From Chlamydiota bacterium (GTDB lineage: Bacteria; Chlamydiota; Chlamydiia; Chlamydiales; Rhabdochlamydiaceae), in assembly GCA_013286595.1 (NCBI GenBank), contig JABDFI010000008.1, forward strand, positions 1-54,179: a stretch of DNA of 54,179 nt, written 5' to 3'. The translations under genes were made by a program, and so were the position numbers. Below the pieces are notes generated by a model, which was not told the DNA's origin, did not search any database, and saw only the letters and a program-made list of their open reading frames with translations. The stretch's first letter is position 1. Every line of letters starts with the position of its first letter. Positions 7,496-14,795 of the stretch are shown here, in pieces.

Positions 7496-8389
7496 TCAGA
7501 ATGTATAACAGAGTTTGCCCTGTCCATAAGGCGCATCATCAAACTTGTAGTACTTTCCGTGATGGTTGTCGTGGTTTTTGATGAGAATCCAACCGCCGAA
7601 ATTCCAACCGCCACCTACAATAAAGCTCACGCGCCTTGGTAAACAGTACTTCAAGTTGAGATCGACTCCTGTTGAAAAGATTTCAAAGATAGCCGCATGG
7701 TAATTGCCTATCCCTTCGTGAGCGCGGATAGGGAAACGGTAAGGCCGTCCAAAGGCAGAAGCTTCAGCATACACTGACCAATGATCGCCTAAGGTGTAGT
7801 CAACCGAAAGGTTGACGGGAAAGATCGCATTGATTTTCCAGCGGCATTCAGGTCTCCAGTCAAAACCAACAATGGGCAAGACATAGCCATTTTTAACCCC
7901 TCCATAACCATAAGCCCCGATATGGAGGCCTAGAGTTTTAGTGGATTGATAACGCCCCCATAACACGCCGTAATAAACGCCAGAATGTCCAAAATCCATT
8001 GTCGTCGCATCGACAGAAGTGGCTCCGCTGACAATCCAGCGCCAGCGGGTCTTAGAAGTGGAAATCCAGGCAACTGAAGCGTTGACAAAGTTGTAATCGT
8101 CTCCTCGAAAGCGGGGATTTTGTGGCCAATCAAAGCCGATGAACGAATATCCAACTTTCCAACTTAAAGCATTGTCCTTATTGAGAAAATGGGAATAATA
8201 GAGGTTGGCTTGCGCATCTTTGTATTTAGTGTGTGATCCTTCAATGGGATGGGTTCTGAATTTAGCTTTGCCTACCTGCCGGTATTCGGTTTCAAAATGG
8301 ACGGGGCGCTCTGGGTCTAAAAACCCGTAGTTGGTGATCAGGACAAATGAGGAACACAGCAGATAAATCGGGAGCAAAAAAAAGCGCAT
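7496..8389 (-). CDS. Exported, probably outer-membrane beta-barrel-like protein
   Basis: The 297-residue protein has a signal peptide (MRFFLLPIYLLCSSFVLITN). The mature part is rich in alternating aromatic and polar residues with many glycines (for example VGISY-like, WRWIVSG and HIGAYGYGG segments) and ends in an aromatic residue (KLCYTF). That pattern fits an outer-membrane barrel. I do not recognise the family. The gene has its own AT-rich upstream region, divergent from the phosphotransferase gene. Confidence 0.7.
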   Translation of the reverse strand: MRFFLLPIYLLCSSFVLITNYGFLDPERPVHFETEYRQVGKAKFRTHPIEGSHTKYKDAQANLYYSHFLNKDNALSWKVGYSFIGFDWPQNPRFRGDDYNFVNASVAWISTSKTRWRWIVSGATSVDATTMDFGHSGVYYGVLWGRYQSTKTLGLHIGAYGYGGVKNGYVLPIVGFDWRPECRWKINAIFPVNLSVDYTLGDHWSVYAEASAFGRPYRFPIRAHEGIGNYHAAIFEIFSTGVDLNLKYCLPRRVSFIVGGGWNFGGWILIKNHDNHHGKYYKFDDAPYGQGKLCYTF

Positions 8390-8448
8390 CGAAACACTCC
8401 AAATAAAATTTATATAACTAACTCAAGTAGAAAAAGTAAAGTGTAGAT

Positions 8449-9363
8449 ATGGGTAAGGCATGGGAAGCTGAACAAGTTGTCGATCCTGATGTGGCTTTAA
8501 TACTGATTCAGAAGCAATTTCCGGAATTGCATCCAGAAACCATTCGGCTCTTTGGCGTAGGATGGGATAATACCGCTTATCTCATCAATGACACCTATGT
8601 ATTTAGATTTCCTCGGCGGCAGATAGCAGTTCCTTTATTAGAGGCTGAACGGATTGTCTTGCCTATGCTCGATCAGTTGCCGCTGCTGATTCCGCATCCA
8701 CGATGGGCAGGGAAACCAACGCCGGATTACCAGTGGCCATTTTTAGGATATTGTTTATTACCGGGCAAGACAGCTTGTCGCGCGGCTTTGTATAAGAGTG
8801 AAAGGATGGAGTTAGCCGTTCCTCTAGCCCAATTTTTAGCAGCACTGCATGCCGTTCCTGTGTCGTCTATCATGCAACAGGCTCTAGGTGGGTATACATT
8901 GGAAAAGCTCAATGGGCCCAAATTGATCGCGGCTATAGTGAAGAATCTGGCTGAATTGGTGTTTGTGGGGCTGATAGAAAGCAGCCAGCCCTATCATGAG
9001 CTCCTTGAAAGCTTTGAGGATGTTCGAGCAGAGCAGAAATCCAAACTCGTCCATGGCGATCTGTATGCAAGGCATCTTCTAGTCGATGAAGACAACCGAT
9101 TATGCGGGGTAATCGATTGGGGGGATATTCACATCGGAGATCCGGCAGTTGATCTCTCGGTAGCTCATAGTTTTTTACCCAAAGAATCTCACGATCTCTT
9201 CCGCAAGACCTACGGGGACATTTCTGAAAAGACATGGCAGCTGGCTCGTCTTAGAGCCTTGTACAGCAGCGTTCTCTTAGCAGTTTTCGGCTACCACTCA
9301 GGGGATGAAGTGATCAAACATGAGGGACTTCGGGCTCTACATAGTTTAATCGATTGGCCCTAA
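8449..9363 (+). CDS. Aminoglycoside phosphotransferase (APH)-family kinase
   Basis: The 304-residue protein has the APH fold signature: LVHGDLYARHLLVDE with catalytic D204 (HGD at 202-204), then VIDWGDIHIGDPAVDLS with metal-binding D223. The N-terminal nucleotide-binding lobe is also present (NTAYLINDTYVFRFPRR). Family members phosphorylate aminoglycosides, choline, macrolides or other small hydroxyl compounds. The substrate cannot be read from the sequence; a metabolic or small-molecule kinase role is as likely as resistance. It is monocistronic by spacing. Confidence 0.87.
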   Translation: MGKAWEAEQVVDPDVALILIQKQFPELHPETIRLFGVGWDNTAYLINDTYVFRFPRRQIAVPLLEAERIVLPMLDQLPLLIPHPRWAGKPTPDYQWPFLGYCLLPGKTACRAALYKSERMELAVPLAQFLAALHAVPVSSIMQQALGGYTLEKLNGPKLIAAIVKNLAELVFVGLIESSQPYHELLESFEDVRAEQKSKLVHGDLYARHLLVDEDNRLCGVIDWGDIHIGDPAVDLSVAHSFLPKESHDLFRKTYGDISEKTWQLARLRALYSSVLLAVFGYHSGDEVIKHEGLRALHSLIDWP

Positions 9364-9421
9364 ATCTGTTGTTAGTGTAAATAAAAATTTTAACGACGGT
9401 ATTTTGAGGAAGGTCGGCACT

Positions 9422-10045
9422 ATGAAGTATCTATATGAATTTATTGGCACATTTTTTTTAGTGTTTACAGTGGGCATGACAGTATTAGGACCTAATGCGG
9501 TGGGCTTGATGGCTCCCTTGGCGATTGGAACTGTTTTGGCTGTGATGATTTATGCAGGGGGACATATTTCCGGGGGACATTACAACCCGGCGGTATCTCT
9601 AAGTGTTTATGTGCGAGGGAAATTATCTTCTAAAGATCTCGGACTCTATTGGATCGTGCAGTTTGCGGCAGCCGTGGTCGCGGCTTACCTCACGATGTAT
9701 TTAAAAGGCTTTCCTCAGACCACTCCGATGCCCCTGGATGCTGTGAAAGCTCTGCTGGCAGAGTTCGTGTTTACCTTTGCTCTTTGCTATGTGGTCTTGA
9801 ATGTAGCCACTGCAAAAGAGACTAAAGGTAATAGCTACTTCGGTTTAGCCATTGGCTTGACAGTGTTTGCCGGGGCTTGCGCTGTGGGTGCGGTTTCTAG
9901 TGCGGCATTTAATCCAGCCGTTGCTTTTGGCATGAATATCATGAATTTTAGCCTCTGGTCCAATTTCTGGATCTTCATCGTAGCGAATTTCTTAGGCGGC
10001 CTCTGTGCGGCCTGGGTGTTCAAAGCAACTCACAAAAACGCATAA
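9422..10045 (+). CDS. Aquaporin / MIP-family channel
   Basis: The protein has 207 residues and six membrane helices, with the two NPA half-helix motifs at N55-P56-A57 (GGHYNPAVSLS) and N164-P165-A166 (AAFNPAVAFG). I chose ATG 9422 over the upstream TTG 9404 because a strong site (gaggaagg) lies about 9 nt before it and the family starts at this point. The residue after the second NPA is valine; aquaporins and GlpF normally carry arginine there as part of the selectivity filter. This may mean permeation of solutes other than water or glycerol. An AT-rich 231-bp gap follows before the cold-shock gene. Confidence 0.92.
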   Translation: MKYLYEFIGTFFLVFTVGMTVLGPNAVGLMAPLAIGTVLAVMIYAGGHISGGHYNPAVSLSVYVRGKLSSKDLGLYWIVQFAAAVVAAYLTMYLKGFPQTTPMPLDAVKALLAEFVFTFALCYVVLNVATAKETKGNSYFGLAIGLTVFAGACAVGAVSSAAFNPAVAFGMNIMNFSLWSNFWIFIVANFLGGLCAAWVFKATHKNA

Positions 10046-10276
10046 TCCTTCATAATTCTTAAGTCTAGGGTTCCTCTTCTTAGGGGATCCTTAGCTTCAT
10101 ATGTCTCTTAAAATCAGCTAGATGTGAAAAATTAACGAAAAAGTAGAGTAAAAAAACAATAAAATGTGTAGAATCAATGGTTATACGTTTGTTACTTCTT
10201 CTTAATAGAAGGGTTACAAAAGTAGTCTTAAGAATTCCTCTTAAGAAATTTAGAAAATACAAACGGAGAAGTTTAC

Positions 10277-10486
10277 GTGTCTAACAAATCAAAAGGTACA
10301 ATCAAGTTTTTCAATTCACAAAAAGGTTTCGGATTCATCACACCAGACAATGGCGGACAAGATTTATTTGTTCATACGAGCAATGTTGACGGCGATCCAA
10401 AATCTTTGAGAGAAGGCCAAAAAGTTGAATATGTAGAAAGACCAGGTCGCAAAGGTCCTGAAGCTACAGAAGTCAATCCTCTGTAA
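10277..10486 (+). CDS. Cold-shock domain protein (CspA-like)
   Basis: The 69-residue protein is a single OB-fold cold-shock domain with RNP1 KGFGFITP and RNP2 DLFVHTSNV. Such proteins bind single-stranded RNA and melt structure during cold or growth transitions. The start is GTG 10277 with a ggaga site. The 231-bp untranslated stretch upstream is AT-rich and may form a regulatory leader, as in other csp genes, although I cannot identify a specific element. A clear terminator follows. Confidence 0.95.
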   Translation: MSNKSKGTIKFFNSQKGFGFITPDNGGQDLFVHTSNVDGDPKSLREGQKVEYVERPGRKGPEATEVNPL

Positions 10487-10513
10487 TTGCTTTTTACTGA
10501 AGATCTTGACTAG

Positions 10514-10541
10514 TACCCCATTTGTTTGGGGTATTTTTTTT
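10514..10541 (+). terminator. Rho-independent terminator of the cold-shock gene
   Basis: An 8-bp stem TACCCCAT/GTGGGGTA-type (TACCCCA ... TGGGGTA around a short T/G loop) is followed by an uninterrupted run of nine T residues. It lies between convergent genes and ends at the stop codon of the ferredoxin gene. Confidence 0.88.
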
Positions 10542-10906
10542 TATCCAATGACAAATTCTCGGACAGGTTTTCCTCCTATCAGATGCTCTTGAATGATGCG
10601 CTCAAGTACAGCTGGCGTGCAGGAGTGATACCAAATCCCTTCAGGATACACGACCGCAATCGGTCCACGCATACAAAGCCTTAAGCAATTCACTTTGGAA
10701 CGATAGATCACATCCGCTTCTGTTAGGTTTAGTTCTGACAGTCTCTTTTTTAGATAATCCCATGATTCTAACCCTATCTCTCGCGAGCAGCAACGAGGTT
10801 GACTGGCGTCAGCGCATAAAAAAATATGCCGCTTGATATTCGCTATGCCAAGCTGTTCGATTTTGGCTTTAAATTGTTCTTCCATAGTCACCAAAGTTTC
10901 ATTCAT
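10541..10906 (-). CDS. Thioredoxin-like (2Fe-2S) ferredoxin
   Basis: The 121-residue protein belongs to the thioredoxin-like 2Fe-2S ferredoxins (Clostridium/Azotobacter Shethna-type). It has a cysteine-bearing strand ([14 protein letters not shown]), then [18 protein letters not shown] with the second cysteine pair. It probably moves electrons in the cytosol; the partner is unknown. I chose ATG 10906; the longer TTG start (10915) and a shorter ATG (10885) are possible. It is divergent from the GIY-YIG gene with only 14 bp between starts, so the promoters must overlap. Confidence 0.85.
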   Translation of the reverse strand: MNETLVTMEEQFKAKIEQLGIANIKRHIFLCADASQPRCCSREIGLESWDYLKKRLSELNLTEADVIYRSKVNCLRLCMRGPIAVVYPEGIWYHSCTPAVLERIIQEHLIGGKPVREFVIG

Positions 10907-10920
10907 GTTATACAAAAATC

Positions 10921-11175
10921 ATGAAGAAAAGCAAGCAATGGGAAGTGTACATCATTCAGGCTCGATCGGGCAAGCTGTACACGGGTATCACTAATGACTT
11001 GGACCGACGCTTTGCAGCTCATCAAGTGGGACGCAAAGGGGCGCGCTTCTTCCGTTTTTCCAAACCGGAAAAAATTCTCTTTCGCGAATCGCATCCGGGG
11101 AGGTCTGAAGCATCCAAGCGAGAAAGCGAAATCAAAAAAATGAAGCGATCGCAGAAGTTGAAATTATTTAACTGA
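10921..11175 (+). CDS. GIY-YIG domain protein (UPF0213/YhbQ type)
   Basis: The 84-residue protein is a single GIY-YIG nuclease-like domain: VYIIQARSGKLYTGITNDL carries the YII...YTG form of the motif, followed by the conserved arginine (LDRRFAAHQ) and the glutamate (RESEIKKM). Stand-alone small members are widespread; their substrate is not well established. No linked intron or mobile gene is present, so a homing role is unlikely. Confidence 0.9.
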   Translation: MKKSKQWEVYIIQARSGKLYTGITNDLDRRFAAHQVGRKGARFFRFSKPEKILFRESHPGRSEASKRESEIKKMKRSQKLKLFN

Positions 11176-11220
11176 GAACCTATGAGTTCTTTTAAAATCA
11201 ATACCTTGCATGTGTAAGCC

Positions 11221-12642
11221 TTATTTTTTGAATAGCAACGATTGCAAGGGGGCCGTGCCAGCAAAGGCATTGTCAAAGGCAACTTGGAAAGTACCGGTCT
11301 TGGGTTCCATCACAACGCGATGTGTAGTCAGCCAATTGTTGACAAATGGTAAGGCTAGTGCTTCTTGTAAGGGTTTATTTTCCCTTCTGTGGAAAAATTG
11401 ATCTAATTGTTGTTGACGATCTGAACTATGGTGCATATCGCAACGAGGCTGAGGATTGTAGCAATAGTTGAGAGTGACAAGAGGTTGATTATCTGCTAGC
11501 TGACGAGTAGTGTGCGTTTCTTGGTAAGACTGGTAAAAGTGAAAGGATTTTGCGCTGTCACGATCAGCAATAGTTAGATGATAAGGTCCCAAAGGAGAGT
11601 TCATGCTTACAAATCGATCAACATCTGCGGTAGTGCGGCAGCGCTCCAAACAGGCTCTATTAAATAGTGATGCCGGCATCCCCCTTATTTCACGAGTATA
11701 GCCAGAACAAACGTTCATAGCTAAAGCAAGCCCATGATCATTCATACCAGTCAAAGTTCCTACCAAACCTGGAATACCCACTTCAAGAGTGCTATGACCC
11801 TTTTTGGCAGATTGACGATTGATCAAAAGACTATTGGAACCAGCTAGGCCGAAAGAGGGCCAATCCATGTTCCTTGCAAAAACCATCCCTTGTTGAGGAT
11901 CACGATCTACAATTGCGGTACATGCCACAGCGGATTCTTGTCCCGCTTGTGATGTCTGATGTTCTAAAAGACTTGGATCGAAATGCAAAGAGTCTGGCAT
12001 TAAATGTAAAAGAAGGATGTCGTCCACACTCAATTTTTTGGGGAATTGTAAAGAATGTTTTTTTGACCATTCTTCATAGCCGGCAACAATTCCTTGCATT
12101 TCAATGAAGTAGTCAGCCGGAATCGTACTGCGGATTTTTTCCAAGGTCTTGGGAAGTTCAGAGGCTCGTTTCTGATGTGCCAACGTATGCATAATTAGGT
12201 CTAAACGTTTTGTTAGTTTGTTGATGGCATTTCCACAGAGATATCCGTGGGCATAGCCTGATTTAAAGGAGTCATCCGAATTGAGTGTAAGAACTGGTAC
12301 GTCGCCCAAATAAAATAATTTTCCGCCTTCACATTCTCCAGGTGTAAATACGTGATCTTTCATGTCATGGTGGGGAGGTATGAGAATGTCGAGAGTATAT
12401 AGGGCTGCAGATGAGGCTGTCGTAAGAGCCGTACCTGAAAGCGCAAGACCTATCACCGCGCCTGTAGTTAAGAGAGGTGCTGAAAGAGGAATAGCTACAA
12501 GCATGCCAATTCCTGTAAGAAGTGAGGCTATTTCAATGACTTTGACTGCTGTAGGATTTTCGTGGATCCAAAGCTTAGTTTTTTCAAGCCCGGCTACATC
12601 TCGATGAGAAGAAGGTAGTGAAATGGAATTTTGAATACTCAT
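11221..12642 (-). CDS. Ntn-hydrolase of the peptidase C45 / acid ceramidase-like class with membrane segment
   Basis: The C-terminal half resembles the C45 acyltransferase/hydrolase group: C241 in AVACTAIVDRDPQQG would be the N-terminal nucleophile after self-cleavage, and FARNMDWPSFG follows as in this class. Family members act on amide bonds of acyl or bile-acid-type substrates. The first 240 residues include two adjacent hydrophobic segments (about 35-57 and 58-84), which would anchor the precursor in a membrane. In a host-associated bacterium a lipid-amide substrate is plausible but is inference only. The gene has its own AT-rich upstream region. Confidence 0.75.
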   Translation of the reverse strand: MSIQNSISLPSSHRDVAGLEKTKLWIHENPTAVKVIEIASLLTGIGMLVAIPLSAPLLTTGAVIGLALSGTALTTASSAALYTLDILIPPHHDMKDHVFTPGECEGGKLFYLGDVPVLTLNSDDSFKSGYAHGYLCGNAINKLTKRLDLIMHTLAHQKRASELPKTLEKIRSTIPADYFIEMQGIVAGYEEWSKKHSLQFPKKLSVDDILLLHLMPDSLHFDPSLLEHQTSQAGQESAVACTAIVDRDPQQGMVFARNMDWPSFGLAGSNSLLINRQSAKKGHSTLEVGIPGLVGTLTGMNDHGLALAMNVCSGYTREIRGMPASLFNRACLERCRTTADVDRFVSMNSPLGPYHLTIADRDSAKSFHFYQSYQETHTTRQLADNQPLVTLNYCYNPQPRCDMHHSSDRQQQLDQFFHRRENKPLQEALALPFVNNWLTTHRVVMEPKTGTFQVAFDNAFAGTAPLQSLLFKK

Positions 12643-12808
12643 TTAGTTCCCCTATTGTTTATAATGCGTTAATTGTAATCGATTGTTAATATAATGTAAA
12701 TTAGTAGTTATTTTTTATTGTTAAGTGTGTTTAGTTTGTGAATTTATATGTTATGTGAATTAAACTAAATAAAATTGAAGAATGGGTGAAGTTTCATCCA
12801 AATATTAA

Positions 12809-12932
12809 AACCACCCGCTCGCTGCGCTCACTAGAGAGAGGAGGACACAGAGGGCTTCGCCGCAAATGCTTGTTTTTGCGGCGAAGCCCTCTGTGTCCTC
12901 CTCTCTCTAGTGAGCGCAGCGAGCGGGTGGTT
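12809..12932. repeat. Long perfect palindrome P1 (58-bp arms, 8-nt loop)
   Basis: The arms at 12809-12866 and 12875-12932 are exact reverse complements as far as I can check. They start ACCACCCGCT at the outer end. The open frames over it on both strands mirror each other and are not genes. It resembles P2 at 13222-13349. Confidence 0.92.
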
Positions 12933-13019
12933 GAAAAATATTTTTGGTTCATCCGACAAATGAGTACCTCTAGCAGGTAAAGGGCATTAAGCTTACCCAC
13001 AAGTCCTAACCAACTATTA

Positions 13020-13177
13020 ACCCAACTTGCCCCCTATCCTCCCTTAGACGCGTAAGCGAGATAGGTAAGATGCAAGATTCGTGAGGAAGCCAAGGTAGTT
13101 CACCTTGGCGACGAACGAAGCGCAGCAGATTGCCTGTCGCAGCTCGCGGATAAAGGAGGATAGGGGGCAAGTTGGGT
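13020..13177. mobile_element. Family B element, 158 bp, full-length copy
   Basis: The element has ends ACCCAACTTGCCCCC and the inverse, and is flanked by TATTA on both sides (13015-13019 and 13178-13182). It is almost identical to the copy at 53091-53248; I saw one base difference. The terminal inverted repeats are about 24 bp (through CTATCCTCC). It is too short to code for a transposase. Confidence 0.9.
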
Positions 13178-13221
13178 TATTACCCATAAATCAACTGTGA
13201 AACTTGTATTTGGAAGACTTC

Positions 13222-13349
13222 TTTTTTACCACCCGCTTTGCTAGAGAGCACAGAGTTCACAGAGAGCGGCTTCGTCGTCTTTTTCTTTTGTGACGACGAA
13301 GCCGCTCTCTGTGAACTCTGTGCTCTCTAGCGAAGCGGGTGGTAAAAAA
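13222..13349. repeat. Long near-perfect palindrome P2 (58-bp arms, 12-nt loop)
   Basis: The arms at 13222-13279 and 13292-13349 pair with a single visible mismatch. The outer TTTACCACCCGCTT and the internal CTAGAGAGCACAGAG resemble P1, so both belong to one hairpin family. When transcribed, such a hairpin would be a very stable RNA stem. Confidence 0.92.
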
Positions 13350-13435
13350 AGGAAATAAGCCCCCATGAATCTAGGTACGCATTTGTCGGATGAGCCATAT
13401 TTTTTGGTAAACAGTTTGTTTTATCAAGAGATCCT

Positions 13436-13546
13436 ATGAGTAAAAAAGTTATGGGTAAAAGTATGATTATGGAGGCAATTGCAAACAAGAAAGAGGGATT
13501 TTTCGGGACTAATGTAGCAAGCGCTTCTATTGCTATAATAACTTGA
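13436..13546 (+). CDS. Possible 36-residue ORF or gene remnant
   Basis: ATG 13436 follows aagag and opens a short frame (MSKKVMGKSMIMEAIANKKE) ending at TGA 13544-13546. It might be the 5' remnant of a lost gene. It contains GAGGCAATTGC, the family A end, which may be coincidental. I see nothing else in 13350-13679 except AT-rich sequence leading to the LRR gene. Confidence 0.25.
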   Translation: MSKKVMGKSMIMEAIANKKEGFFGTNVASASIAIIT

Positions 13547-13679
13547 TTACCAATAAGTTCTGGTCGTCAAAAGGTAATATTTCTAAAAAACTAATAATAA
13601 AAATTTTAATCTTTAAATAAAATGATATTATTGCAATAATTAAATGTAATAAATGAACTTTCAGTTAAGAGGTTTAATA

Positions 13680-14735
13680 GTGTCATTATCCGGCTTACTT
13701 TCTTTACAATTAGATCCTTTAACTATACAAGCGACAGCGCAGCCAGAGTCTGTGCTTGCCTCTTCTTTACTCTCATCTCTAAACTCACAATCGACCCTTT
13801 CAAAAACTACACCTAAGCAGGCAACAACTGCCATAGAGGCTATCTCTAAATCTAGAGACATTTTCGGAGATACAAGAGGCGCTTTAGGACATATAGCAAG
13901 CTTCCTTTCTATTCAAGAAATAGGCATCGTCCGTAGTGTATGCAAAGCTTCGAGTAAGCTATCTCCCGTTAAGGATGGCTTTCTAGATCTTTCTGGACTG
14001 CCCAATTTATCGAATGACGCTCTTAAAACCATTCTTCATGAAGCAAGAGCAAGTGGTACTGCCATTACCTCTATCAATCTATCTAATTGCAAGAACATCA
14101 CAGATGCTGGCCTTGCCCATCTATCAGAACTCACACTCTTAAGCTCACTTGATCTAAGCGGGTGCCCTGGCATCAGAGGTGTTGGCTTTGCCTATCTATC
14201 AAAACTCACATCTTTAAGATCACTTAATCTCAGCGGATGCAGAATCACAGATGCTGGCCTTGCCTATCTATCAGAACTCAAATTTCTAAGATCACTTAAT
14301 CTATCTAATTGCACGGACATCACAGATGCTGGCCTTGCCCATCTATCAAAACTCACATCTTTAAGATCACTTAATCTCAGCGGGTGCATTCGGATCAGAG
14401 ATGCTGGCCTAGCCCATCTATCAGAGCTCAAATCTCTAAGATCACTTAATCTAAGAGGGTGCTTTAAGATCGCAGATGCTGGCCTTGCCCATCTAATAAC
14501 TCTCACATTTCTAAGATACCTTGATCTCAGAGGATGCAGCAGCAACATCTCAGATGCTGGCGTTGCCCATCTACTAACCCTCCCATCTCTATACTTACTT
14601 AATCTCAACTGGCTTAACACAAACATCACAGATGCTGGCTTTGAGCATCTAGGACTAAAGTTTGCACTAGAATGCGCGCGGGGGCCCCCAAGCTACTTGC
14701 GTTGTATAACTAAACCTGTTTTGGAGTCGGTTTAA
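13680..14735 (+). CDS. F-box-like/leucine-rich repeat protein (LRR-1)
   Basis: The protein has a variable, low-complexity N-terminus, an F-box-like helix region (IASFLSIQEIGIVRSVCKAS) and about seven 25-residue leucine-rich repeats of the cysteine-containing type, as in eukaryotic FBXL proteins (ITDAGLAHLSKLTSLRSLNL). I chose GTG 13680 over ATG 13653 because two paralogs share the leader AGG..ATTTAACA directly before (A/G)TGTCA. The tail after the last repeat (ALECARGPPSYLRC) is unlike the paralogs and may come from a rearrangement next to family A debris. A role as a secreted host-directed ubiquitin ligase adaptor is inference. It is convergent with recN. Confidence 0.85.
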   Translation: MSLSGLLSLQLDPLTIQATAQPESVLASSLLSSLNSQSTLSKTTPKQATTAIEAISKSRDIFGDTRGALGHIASFLSIQEIGIVRSVCKASSKLSPVKDGFLDLSGLPNLSNDALKTILHEARASGTAITSINLSNCKNITDAGLAHLSELTLLSSLDLSGCPGIRGVGFAYLSKLTSLRSLNLSGCRITDAGLAYLSELKFLRSLNLSNCTDITDAGLAHLSKLTSLRSLNLSGCIRIRDAGLAHLSELKSLRSLNLRGCFKIADAGLAHLITLTFLRYLDLRGCSSNISDAGVAHLLTLPSLYLLNLNWLNTNITDAGFEHLGLKFALECARGPPSYLRCITKPVLESV

Positions 14736-14740
14736 GTTGG

Positions 14741-14795
14741 TTTGCCAGCCGCTTAAGCGGTTGGCATGAAACACGTGTGAAGAGGCAATTGCCTC
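14741..14795. mobile_element. Family A remnants: internal fragment and a 14-bp solo palindrome
   Basis: TTTGCCAGCCGCTTAAGCGG near 14741 matches the interior of the long family A form. GAGGCAATTGCCTC at 14782-14795 consists of the two element ends fused, as expected of an almost complete internal deletion. It lies in the intergenic gap between convergent LRR-1 and recN and touches the recN stop codon. Confidence 0.6.

Larger units (their letters stand above)
12945..13397. other. Composite insertion block bounded by 25-bp inverted repeats
   Basis: TGGTTCATCCGACAAATGAG at 12945 (25 bp in all) recurs inverted at 13373-13397 with two mismatches. Between them lie the 158-bp family B element and palindrome P2. 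The nesting suggests successive insertions into an older palindromic element. No protein gene is visible inside. Confidence 0.65.

Noticed and set aside
8449-9363. Acquired aminoglycoside resistance gene
   Set aside because: The fold matches the APH family, but no feature ties it to a resistance subfamily and no resistance-type mobile context is present.
10046-10276. Known riboswitch or RNA gene upstream of the cold-shock gene
   Set aside because: The stretch is AT-rich with only short imperfect hairpins and no recognisable conserved RNA motif.
12786-13000. Two mirror-image open frames of 64 and 68 residues
   Set aside because: They read the same perfect palindrome on both strands and show no protein-like features beyond it.
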